Shown here in pieces: positions 1 to 5,618 of a DNA stretch of 5,618 nucleotides. Each line of letters begins with the position of its first letter. The stretch's first letter is position 1. The position numbers were made by a program, and so were the translations under genes. The DNA lies in the NCBI GenBank assembly GCA_029260695.1, contig JAJDCT010000474.1:1-5618 (forward strand), read 5' to 3'. This stretch comes from Phycisphaeraceae bacterium (GTDB taxonomy: Bacteria; Planctomycetota; Phycisphaerae; Phycisphaerales; Phycisphaeraceae). The notes under the pieces were generated by a model. That model saw nothing but the letters and a program-made list of their open reading frames with translations, had not been told where the DNA came from and did not search any database.

Positions 1-1412
1 AACCGCAACTCGGTCATGGCCTGGATCGCGTAACGGATGCCCTCGCGGCCAAGCCCGCTGGCCTTGACCCCGCCGTAGGGCATGTGGTCGACACGCCAGC
101 TTGGGACGTCCCCGATGATGACACCACCGACCTCTAACTCATCCCAGGCCTTGTGTGCCTTGTACAAATCGCGTGTGAAGACGCCGGCCTGTAGGCCGAA
201 CGGGCTGTCGTTAACGATGTGAAGCGCTTCGTCGAAGTCGCTGAATTTTTTCAGCACAGCGACCGGGCCGAACGCTTCACGGCACCAGATAGCCCGGTCG
301 CTGGGGACATCTTCCAGCACGGTGGCTTCAAGCATTGCGCCTTCACGCCCGCCGCCACATAGCAGCTTCGCGCCGCCGTCCACCGCCTTACCGATCCAGC
401 CTTCCAGACGTTTCGCCGCCTTCTCCGTGATCATTGGGCCGATGAACGTGTCTTCGTCCTTGGGGTTCCCGGCCTTGAGCGCCTTGGACGCGGCCACAAA
501 CTTACGCTTGAATTCGTCGTTCACCGCCTCATGGACCAGCACCCGCTGCACGCCGACGCAGCTCTGGCCGGACTGATAAAACGCGCCGATCACCATACGT
601 TTCACGGCGTCGTCCAGGTGTTCGCCGGTGATGTCTTCATCGACGATGCAGGCGGCGATGCCTCCCAGTTCGAGCAAGACTTTTTTCTTGCCTGCCCGGG
701 CTCGAAGTTCCCAGCCGATGGCCGACCCGGTAAACGAGAGCAGCTTGATCCGGTCGTCTTCGATCAGCGGTGCGGCCAGTTCATTCGTGGTCGGCAGGAT
801 CGAGAACGCGCCCTTGGGCAAATCGGTCTCAGCCAAAACCTCACCGATGATAAGCGCCCCGATCGGCGTATCCGGCGCGGGCTTGAGCACAAACGGGCAG
901 CCCGCCGCGATCGCCGGCGCGACCTTGTGCGCCACCAGGTTCAAAGGAAAGTTGAACGGCGTAATAAAAGAGCAGGGCCCGATCGGGACACGCCGAGTCA
1001 TGCCCGAGTAATCCGCCGCACGGGCGGAGATATCCATCGGGATGACTTCCCCGGCGATCCGTGTCGCTTCCTCGGAAGCGATCCGGAAGGTATCGATCAG
1101 GCGGGTCACCTCGCCGCGCGAATCTTTAATCGGCTTGCCGGCCTCAATGCACAGGCCCTGTGCCAATTCCTCGGCGCGCTCACGGAACCGCTGCACGCAG
1201 TGGTCCAGCACCGCTTGTCGCTCGTAGGCTTTTAATCGGCGCATCGGCCCGGCCGCATCCACCGCCGCCACAATCGCTTGTTCAATAGCATCCGCGCCGG
1301 CAAGCGCCGCGCGTGATGCAACCTCGCCGGTGTATTTATCCTTCACCGGCAGGTCGACGTTGGGTTGCTTAGGCTCGTTCGCCAGGTAGTAGGGGTAAAC
1401 GTCTTTGAGCAT
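1..1412 (-). CDS. NAD(P)-dependent aldehyde dehydrogenase (ALDH superfamily, F21/lactaldehyde-dehydrogenase-like), 3' end cut by window edge
   Basis: This gene encodes an aldehyde dehydrogenase, which oxidises an aldehyde to its acid with NAD(P)+ and is probably cytoplasmic. The frame stays open from the ATG at 1412 to the left edge, giving 470 complete codons. Family members are about 475-480 residues, so only a few C-terminal residues are missing. The start is supported by an AAGGAGG site 12 nt upstream and by the usual N-terminal length. Visible catalytic elements are Asn154 in PFNFPLN, Lys177 in VLKPAP, the general base Glu248 in LELGG, the nucleophile Cys285 in GQSCVGVQR and Glu379 in EAFGP. 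Two oddities stand out. The residue after ELGG is Ile252 where Asn or Lys is usual, and the cofactor-loop motif FTGSAIGW (227-234) looks one residue shorter than the common FTGSxxxGW. The wording of the second half resembles the ALDH F21/RNP123-like group known from planctomycetes. The substrate cannot be read from sequence. The 141-nt gap to the preceding gene leaves open whether it has its own promoter. Confidence 0.93.
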   Translation of the reverse strand, partial: MLKDVYPYYLANEPKQPNVDLPVKDKYTGEVASRAALAGADAIEQAIVAAVDAAGPMRRLKAYERQAVLDHCVQRFRERAEELAQGLCIEAGKPIKDSRGEVTRLIDTFRIASEEATRIAGEVIPMDISARAADYSGMTRRVPIGPCSFITPFNFPLNLVAHKVAPAIAAGCPFVLKPAPDTPIGALIIGEVLAETDLPKGAFSILPTTNELAAPLIEDDRIKLLSFTGSAIGWELRARAGKKKVLLELGGIAACIVDEDITGEHLDDAVKRMVIGAFYQSGQSCVGVQRVLVHEAVNDEFKRKFVAASKALKAGNPKDEDTFIGPMITEKAAKRLEGWIGKAVDGGAKLLCGGGREGAMLEATVLEDVPSDRAIWCREAFGPVAVLKKFSDFDEALHIVNDSPFGLQAGVFTRDLYKAHKAWDELEVGGVIIGDVPSWRVDHMPYGGVKASGLGREGIRYAIQAMTELR

Positions 1413-1424
1413 GCCGGTCCCGGG

Positions 1425-1431
1425 CCTCCTT
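1425..1431 (-). promoter_or_regulatory. Shine-Dalgarno site of the aldehyde dehydrogenase
   Basis: The minus strand reads AAGGAGG, a near-perfect complement of the 16S rRNA tail. It lies 12 nt before the ATG at 1412, slightly further than ideal. No better-placed start is seen between it and the ATG, so it supports that start. Confidence 0.7.
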
Positions 1432-1500
1432 GCCGATGGCGCTTGCCTGACTGGGTGATGATACCACCGGCGGGGTGATCCGGGGGGACTAACTGGTTAG

Positions 1501-1550
1501 CAATCGGGGCAATCCGGGGATAAGTCCGGGGGCAAGTCGGGGGGGCGGGG
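1501..1550 (+). repeat. Degenerate short direct repeats ending in G-tracts (possible G-quadruplex)
   Basis: Four imperfect units share a CAATC/CAAGTC-like head followed by a run of 4-7 G: CAATCGGGG (1501), CAATCCGGGG (1510), ATAAGTCCGGGGG (1520) and CAAGTC plus a G-rich tail (1533-1550). The stretch 1528-1550 has G-tracts that fit the canonical quadruplex pattern of four runs of at least three G with loops of 1-7 nt, if the seven-G run is split in two. The repeat begins 3 nt past the glutamate dehydrogenase stop codon. The repetition is seen directly; any function is unknown. Confidence 0.55.
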
Positions 1551-1553
1551 CGG

Positions 1554-2864
1554 TCAGTTCGCTTCGGTGAAGTACCGTTGGGTGCCCCCAGCCTCGACCG
1601 CGTCGCCGATCCGCTTGAGCGCATGGGCGTATGCCGCTGTCCGCATGTCGGTCTCGTGCTGCTCCATCAGGTCGTAGACCGCGTTGAACTCGGCCCGCAT
1701 GATCTTCTCGAGCCGATCGCGGACCTCCTGGACGGGCCAGTAGAACCCCTGGCGGTTCTGCACCCACTCGAAGTAGCTGACCGTGACACCGCCCGCATTG
1801 GCGAGGATGTCTGGGATCACCAGCGTGCCGCGCTTGCTCAGGGCCGCATCCGCTTCTGGGGTCGTGGGGCCGTTGGCGACCTCGGCGATCACCTTTGCCT
1901 TCATGTTGCCGACTTTCGCAGAGGTGATCTGGTTTTCCAGCGCGGCGGGGATCAGCACATCCACATCTAACTCAAGCAACTGCTCATTGCTGATCGAGTC
2001 GGCTTGAATCGCCTCGCACACCGACCCGTCGCAGTAGACCGCCTTGAGTTTGCGTGACTCGTTCTTGAACTGGATCAGGCTGGGCACATCAAACCCCTGC
2101 GGCTTGTAGATCCCACCTCTGGAATCGCTCACAGCGACGACCTTGTACCCGTCTGCGTGCAGGAGCTTGGCCGCGTTCTGCCCGCCGTTTCCGAAACCCT
2201 GTACCGCGACGGTGGTTTTCTTTGGATCCCAGCCGCGACGTTTTTCCAGTTCCTTGATGCAGTAGTAGGCACCACGTCCGGTCGCGTCGTCTCGGCCGAG
2301 GCTGCCGCCCAAGGGGATCGGCTTGCCGGTGATCACCGCCGGGCTGTGTTGCCTTTTGATCTTGGAGTACTCGTCCATCATCCAGCCCATGATCCGGGCG
2401 TTGGTGTAGACATCCGGCGCTGGGATATCGACGTCGGGCCCGATGAAGTCGGCGACCTGCTGGATGAAACCACGCGACAGCCGTTCTAACTCCATGTGAG
2501 ACAACTCGCGCGGGTCCACGGTGACCCCGCCCTTGCCACCGCCGAACGGGATGCCCACCACGGCACACTTGCAGGTCATCCAGAACGCCAGCGCCTTGAC
2601 CTCGTCGAGGGATACGTTGGGGTGGTAGCGGATGCCGCCCTTGGTCGGGCCTCGGTGGTTGTTGTGCCTGACACGGTAACCTTCAAACACCTTCAGCGAC
2701 CCGTCGTCCATCCGCACGGGGATCGATATGTGCATCACCGCTTTGGTGTGCCGAAGCAACTCAACCACCTCCGGGTCGAGACCCGCGATCTTCCCGGCTT
2801 CGTCGAGTCTGCCTATCGCGTTGGAAAAGAGTGTGTCGGCAGGGGAGGTGGTTGTATCGCTCAT
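1554..2864 (-). CDS. gdhA: Glu/Leu/Phe/Val dehydrogenase, probably glutamate dehydrogenase (GudB/RocG-like)
   Basis: This gene probably encodes glutamate dehydrogenase, the reversible oxidative deamination of glutamate to 2-oxoglutarate and ammonia with NAD(P). It acts in the cytoplasm and is usually a hexamer. The 436-residue length fits the roughly 420-450-residue family. The N-terminal dimerisation/catalytic domain (about 1-185) carries KGGIRYHP with substrate-binding Lys75, Lys99 in TCKCAVV, the signature GIPFGGGKGG with catalytic Lys111, and PAPDVYT with Asp151. The Rossmann domain (about 190-360) has GFGNGGQNAA at 223-232. An acidic Asp247 follows in SDSRGG, close to where NAD-preferring enzymes carry an acid, but cofactor choice is uncertain. 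ANAGGVTVSYFEWVQN (355-370) is the conserved C-terminal block. The resemblance is to the GudB/RocG and archaeal type rather than E. coli GdhA. The start lies 3 nt after the stop of the secreted-protein gene and has its own GAGGA site, which points to translational coupling. A leucine or valine dehydrogenase is less likely, since those are shorter (about 350-370 residues). Confidence 0.95.
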   Translation of the reverse strand: MSDTTTSPADTLFSNAIGRLDEAGKIAGLDPEVVELLRHTKAVMHISIPVRMDDGSLKVFEGYRVRHNNHRGPTKGGIRYHPNVSLDEVKALAFWMTCKCAVVGIPFGGGKGGVTVDPRELSHMELERLSRGFIQQVADFIGPDVDIPAPDVYTNARIMGWMMDEYSKIKRQHSPAVITGKPIPLGGSLGRDDATGRGAYYCIKELEKRRGWDPKKTTVAVQGFGNGGQNAAKLLHADGYKVVAVSDSRGGIYKPQGFDVPSLIQFKNESRKLKAVYCDGSVCEAIQADSISNEQLLELDVDVLIPAALENQITSAKVGNMKAKVIAEVANGPTTPEADAALSKRGTLVIPDILANAGGVTVSYFEWVQNRQGFYWPVQEVRDRLEKIMRAEFNAVYDLMEQHETDMRTAAYAHALKRIGDAVEAGGTQRYFTEAN

Positions 2865-2867
2865 GGC

Positions 2868-3746
2868 TTATCCTCGATCCGCCGGTGGTGGCGGGGCGTC
2901 GATCCGCGCACCATCGGGCTTGGTGAACGTGGTCTCGTCGGGCTCGACAAAACGGTAGTTTTTCAGTTCAAGCGACCCGAGCATCTCACCGATCTTCCCG
3001 GTCCCGGCTTCCCAGTTCCACATGGTCATGCGCGTCGGCAGCGTGACGCCGTCGATTACTTCAAACGATTCGTAGATGGCGACGTGGGGTTCTTTCTCGG
3101 CATCGTGTGCGGTCTTGCCGTAGGTCACGATGTACGCCATCGCCGCCAGGCGGTTGGTGTCGGGGTCCCGGTAGACCAGGTACCAGTCGTCCGGCGAGTC
3201 GCCGGTCCCCGCATCGAAGGTGAGTTTTCCGGCGGGGAGGATGCGGTGGGCATCGAGCGGCTTCATACCCGCGTCGACAAGTGTCGTGCCGGGGTCCGCG
3301 AGCTTGAAAGGTGCCGCGGCGAAGTAGGGCCAGGTCAGCAAGTGGAAACGGGCCATGCCCGGCGGGACGGGGGCGTCGGCCGGGGCTACCCATGCGTCCT
3401 GCCCGTCCAGCACCATGACCCCGCCGTCCGCCGTTTCGATCCGTGACTTGCCGACCGGTGTGTCGAATGTCATCGTGCCGGCCAGCATGGGGTTGCCGCC
3501 GAAGGTGACCGTGACGTCGGCCTGGAGCGCCTGGTGGGACCCGTAGATTCCGATGCCGTGCGTTTGGGTGATCACGGCTGCGATGGGGGAGATGGATCGG
3601 TCCGCCGGCTGCGAGGTGGGTTGGGTGGTCGGCTGTGTAGCGGGCTGTGTAGCGGGTTGGGTTGCCGCGGATTCACCGTCGTCCGCGATGACAGGCGAGG
3701 CAATCAGCAGCGCTAAAAGCATCGCTAGATTTGTGACACGGTTCAT
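2868..3746 (-). CDS. Secreted protein of unknown function with TQP-repeat linker (LolA-like / DUF6503-like)
   Basis: I do not recognise a specific function for this 292-residue protein. Residues 1-21 form a Sec signal peptide: Asn-Arg near the start, a hydrophobic core AMLLALLIA, and a likely cut after VIA before Asp22. No Cys follows, so it is not a lipoprotein, and no cysteine is seen anywhere in the protein. Residues 29-48 are a low-complexity TQP/SQP repeat that probably acts as a flexible linker in the periplasm. The remaining domain (about 51-285) is rich in beta-type sequence: THG at 62-64, TMTFDTPVGKSRIE, a DGQDAWVAP segment, and a late block VIDGVTLPTRMTMWNW at 230-245. This layout recalls the LolA-like/DUF6503 group of outer-membrane-associated proteins, but that is recalled resemblance only. 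The tail is proline-rich (PPPPADRG). It sits 32 nt after the membrane oxidoreductase and 3 nt before glutamate dehydrogenase, so it is probably co-transcribed with both. The start is supported by the signal peptide and an AAAGGGA site. Confidence 0.85.
   Translation of the reverse strand: MNRVTNLAMLLALLIASPVIADDGESAATQPATQPATQPTTQPTSQPADRSISPIAAVITQTHGIGIYGSHQALQADVTVTFGGNPMLAGTMTFDTPVGKSRIETADGGVMVLDGQDAWVAPADAPVPPGMARFHLLTWPYFAAAPFKLADPGTTLVDAGMKPLDAHRILPAGKLTFDAGTGDSPDDWYLVYRDPDTNRLAAMAYIVTYGKTAHDAEKEPHVAIYESFEVIDGVTLPTRMTMWNWEAGTGKIGEMLGSLELKNYRFVEPDETTFTKPDGARIDAPPPPADRG
2871..2875 (-). promoter_or_regulatory. Shine-Dalgarno site of the glutamate dehydrogenase inside the upstream gene
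   Basis: The minus strand reads GAGGA 6 nt before the ATG at 2864. The site overlaps the last codons of the secreted-protein gene, whose TAA (2868-2870) lies between the site and the start. Terminating ribosomes would sit on the initiation region, so coupled translation is likely. Confidence 0.65.
3603..3662 (-). repeat. TQP/SQP-coding tandem repeat
   Basis: This stretch codes for residues 29-48 of the secreted protein, a run of TQPA/TQPT/SQPA units of 12 nt each. Two neighbouring units (3631-3642 and 3643-3654) are identical at the DNA level (GGCTGTGTAGCG on the + strand); the others differ at codon third positions. It is a typical low-complexity linker after a signal peptide and may vary in copy number by slippage. 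Confidence 0.8.
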
Positions 3747-3754
3747 GGTTATCT

Positions 3755-3761
3755 TCCCTTT
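3755..3761 (-). promoter_or_regulatory. Shine-Dalgarno site of the secreted-protein gene
   Basis: The minus strand reads AAAGGGA in the 32-nt gap after the oxidoreductase gene, 8 nt before the ATG at 3746. The match is moderate. It favours this start, which also begins a complete signal peptide. Confidence 0.5.
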
Positions 3762-3778
3762 GTAAGTCGATAGTGTTC

Positions 3779-5618
3779 TTAGATCGTCCGCCCGTTCACC
3801 GTCAATTCTGCCATCCGCACCGGCGAAGCACCGAGTGTATCAACAGCCAACACCTCGCCGGTATTCCGGTTGATCCGCCCGAAGCCAAGCACCCCGGTCG
3901 GGCAGCTCTGCACACAGGCCGAGCAACGCACGCACTGGGGGTCTTCCATCGGCAGGCCCTTGTTGGCGAAGTTCATGATGTCGATGCCTTGATGGCATAC
4001 GCTGGTGCAGATGTTGCAGGAGATACATTTTTTCTTATCGCTTAGTATCCGGAACTGGCTGAACCGTGCGTAGATGTGCATCAGCGCCGCCAGCGGGCAG
4101 GCGAACCGGCACCAGACCCTGCCTGAGAACCAGAAGTAGAACGCGACACCGAAGATGCCCGCCCAGAGAAGATCGACCGACCAGACGTAATTGAGGTAAC
4201 GCATCACCCCGCCGATCTGCGACCCGTCGACGCGCTTGCCATCGAAGATCAGGCCGTATGCGGCTGCCGCCCAACCACCGGGGGTAATCCATGAGATGAC
4301 ACGTAGCACCAGCAGCGCCGTGACGATCCATAGAAAGACCTGCCCGATCATGTTCAGCCTGTTCCACTTCGGGCCGTGCGGCATCTTGTGCCTGTGCGCG
4401 TCACCCATCGTCTCAGCCAACGCGCCACAGGAACAAATCCACCCGCAATACGCACCCTTGCCCCATCGCCTGACCATCAGCGGGATCAACACGAATGTCT
4501 GAAGGAATCCAATGATGAGCCACGCCCAGATGGGTTGATGGGTAAACACGTTCCAGAACATCAAGGGCCAAGCCAGGATGAACCCGACACTCCGCCAGTA
4601 TTCCCGGCCATGAGTATCCCATTGCGTCAGTGGAAACAACGCATCGGCGACCGTCTTGCCTACACCGCTTTCGAATAGGCCGTTGTGGCCCATCCAAGGC
4701 AACAAGATGTACGGCAACAAAAACAACGGCACGCACTGGATTGTCATCAGCGTCCATGTCTGGAGTTTGACGTAAGGCGTCCGACGACGTTTGATCCTTT
4801 TGATACCGAAGATCACGATACACAGGCAGTAGGCCAGTGAATACCAGAAACTCGGATTCTGCATGGATATCGACAGCGTCCCCAGCAGATTCGTGGGACT
4901 GTCTGAGCCCGTGAGATTGAAAGGGAACCAGTGGTGGTCCTTGAACACGCCCTTGAGATCGAACCCCGCGCTGCTCTTCCAATGGTAGAGCAGGACGCAG
5001 AACACAAAGAACAGCGCGAAGCCGATGTAGCCTCTAAGCCGCCACTCCCCGTGAATCGGGACGCCGCTACGCCTGAAGAAATCGAGCGGCGCCTCCCGGC
5101 CGATCATTGTGAACACCGCTTCATTTTCAATCGTCTGGTCTACTCCATCCGCGTTTGTGACGATCACATCATCTTCGCGGATTTCCTTGACCTTGCTCGC
5201 CATTAAAAGCGTGACTGACCCGGGCTTTCGGTAGTCATTCAGGAACGCACCGGCGGCCGTGGTGATCCGTTCGCTGCTGGGTTCTTCGACCACAGCGTCC
5301 TCCGCCATCGGGTCGTCGGCGAGCATGCTCAGCTTCTGGACGTTCTCGGGCTTAGGTCGGCTGAATTCCGGCTTGCGGTAGCTGACGGTGACGTGGCTGC
5401 CACAGGCACCCAACGCGATCGCGGTTTCCATCGCGGTGTCGCCCCCGCCGACAATCAGAACTTTCTTCCCGCAGTAGTCCTTCGGATCGTGAAGGCGGTT
5501 GGAGACCTTGCCTAATTCCTCGCCGGTCACACCGAGCTTGCGGAAGTTGCCGGACCGCCCGATCCCGACGACCACGCGGTGCGCCAGCAGGCTTTCACCG
5601 TCGGGTATCACGACTTCC
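3779..5618 (-). CDS. Fused flavoprotein reductase / NosR-NapH-like membrane / [4Fe-4S] ferredoxin protein, N-terminus cut by window edge
   Basis: This is a probable membrane electron-transfer protein carrying electrons between NAD(P)H, flavin and iron-sulfur centres; donor and acceptor are unknown. The frame runs through the right edge. The GTG at 5611 (residue 1 here) is an internal Val, because the fold lacks the first FAD-binding GxGxxG region, about 100 residues or more. Residues 1-185 resemble the thioredoxin-reductase/YpdA fold, with GGGDTAMETA at 55-64 for NAD(P)H and SYRKPEFSRPK at 77-87. The CxxC of thioredoxin reductases is absent. The chain enters the membrane after GREAPLDFF (171-179) without the usual C-terminal GD motif. 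Hydrophobic segments lie near 194-210, 255-270, 287-306, 342-357, 361-379, 421-440 and 477-496. A basic KRIKRRR (271-277) marks a cytoplasmic side. NosR/NapH-like cysteines are Cys389/393/395 (AYCGWICSCGAL) and Cys501/505 (WCRFACPLAAL). Two ferredoxin motifs follow: Cys529/532/535/539 and Cys560/563/566/570. It is the most upstream gene visible, so its promoter lies outside the window. Confidence 0.9.
   Translation of the reverse strand, partial: EVVIPDGESLLAHRVVVGIGRSGNFRKLGVTGEELGKVSNRLHDPKDYCGKKVLIVGGGDTAMETAIALGACGSHVTVSYRKPEFSRPKPENVQKLSMLADDPMAEDAVVEEPSSERITTAAGAFLNDYRKPGSVTLLMASKVKEIREDDVIVTNADGVDQTIENEAVFTMIGREAPLDFFRRSGVPIHGEWRLRGYIGFALFFVFCVLLYHWKSSAGFDLKGVFKDHHWFPFNLTGSDSPTNLLGTLSISMQNPSFWYSLAYCLCIVIFGIKRIKRRRTPYVKLQTWTLMTIQCVPLFLLPYILLPWMGHNGLFESGVGKTVADALFPLTQWDTHGREYWRSVGFILAWPLMFWNVFTHQPIWAWLIIGFLQTFVLIPLMVRRWGKGAYCGWICSCGALAETMGDAHRHKMPHGPKWNRLNMIGQVFLWIVTALLVLRVISWITPGGWAAAAYGLIFDGKRVDGSQIGGVMRYLNYVWSVDLLWAGIFGVAFYFWFSGRVWCRFACPLAALMHIYARFSQFRILSDKKKCISCNICTSVCHQGIDIMNFANKGLPMEDPQCVRCSACVQSCPTGVLGFGRINRNTGEVLAVDTLGASPVRMAELTVNGRTI

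Larger units (their letters stand above)
1413..1553. other. Intergenic region with G-tract repeats between the two dehydrogenase genes
   Basis: This 141-nt gap has no gene of its own. Its right part (1501-1550) is built from degenerate direct repeats of the form CAATC(C)GGGG on the + strand. The units lie at about 1501-1509, 1510-1519, 1520-1532 and 1533-1550, and each ends in four or more G. Two further G-tracts lie at 1472-1475 and 1482-1487. The transcript of the operon therefore carries long C-tracts just after the glutamate dehydrogenase stop. An inverted repeat, CTAAC-TG-GTTAG, lies at 1489-1500. The left part holds the aldehyde dehydrogenase ribosome-binding site. I found no GC-rich hairpin followed by a U-run and no clear -35/-10 pair. 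The region could act in Rho-dependent termination or regulation, but that is inference. Confidence 0.6.

Noticed and set aside
531..1235. A 234-codon open frame on the + strand
   Set aside because: It is fully antisense to the aldehyde dehydrogenase, whose catalytic motifs are intact throughout. The composition is that of a frame shadow.
1454..1480. GGTG/CACC hairpins as an intrinsic terminator
   Set aside because: Several 4-bp stems can form and compete with each other, but none is long and none is followed by a U-run on the transcribed strand.
1343..1767. Overlapping minus-strand frames covering the gap between the two dehydrogenases
   Set aside because: They overlap both flanking genes in other frames, have Pro/Arg-rich composition and show no family resemblance. 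Stretches of them come from the G/C-tract repeats.
2496..3446. A 316-codon open frame on the + strand
   Set aside because: It lies antisense across the junction of two well-supported minus-strand genes, and its protein has Arg/Gly/Val-rich low-information composition with no recognisable motif. Long antisense frames are common in GC-rich coding DNA.
4413..4982. A 189-codon open frame on the minus strand
   Set aside because: It is an alternative frame inside the membrane domain of the fused oxidoreductase. The main frame carries the hydrophobic segments and conserved cysteine motifs.
5609..5611. GTG as the true start of the fused oxidoreductase
   Set aside because: The frame continues upstream to the window edge (Glu-Val before it), and the visible protein starts in the middle of the reductase fold without the first FAD-binding motif.

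Overview
The window reads as part of a bacterial chromosome with a GC-rich base composition. All four real genes lie on the minus strand, so transcription runs from the right edge to the left. A planctomycete, most likely of the Phycisphaerae type, is suggested by three things: the Thr-Gln-Pro repeat after a signal peptide in one gene, the type of aldehyde dehydrogenase, and the flavoprotein / membrane / iron-sulfur fusion. This assignment is inference from remembered family resemblance, not from a search.

Layout in order of transcription. (1) 5618-3779: a large redox protein whose N-terminus lies outside the window. A pyridine-nucleotide-binding flavoprotein reductase domain is fused to a NosR/NapH-like membrane region and a C-terminal two-cluster [4Fe-4S] ferredoxin domain. 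(2) 3746-2868: a secreted protein of unknown function with a signal peptide, a TQP-rich linker and a domain resembling the LolA-like/DUF6503 group. (3) 2864-1554: a complete Glu/Leu/Phe/Val-type dehydrogenase, most likely a catabolic-type glutamate dehydrogenase. (4) 1412-1: an aldehyde dehydrogenase missing only its last few residues at the left edge.

The spacing is 32 nt between (1) and (2), 3 nt between (2) and (3), and 141 nt between (3) and (4). Genes 1-3 therefore look like one transcription unit, with the dehydrogenase ribosome-binding site embedded in the end of the secreted-protein gene. The 141-nt gap holds an unusual run of degenerate repeats with G-tracts on the + strand (C-tracts in the transcript), a short inverted repeat and a good Shine-Dalgarno site for the aldehyde dehydrogenase. 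No convincing intrinsic terminator or sigma-70 promoter was seen there.

Three of the four products handle NAD(P)(H). A possible common theme is that glutamate and aldehyde oxidation feed reduced cofactor to a membrane protein that passes electrons through flavin and iron-sulfur centres. That link is inference. The most interesting object is the fused membrane oxidoreductase: in the visible part it lacks both the CxxC redox centre of thioredoxin reductases and the C-terminal FAD-binding strand with its GD motif.
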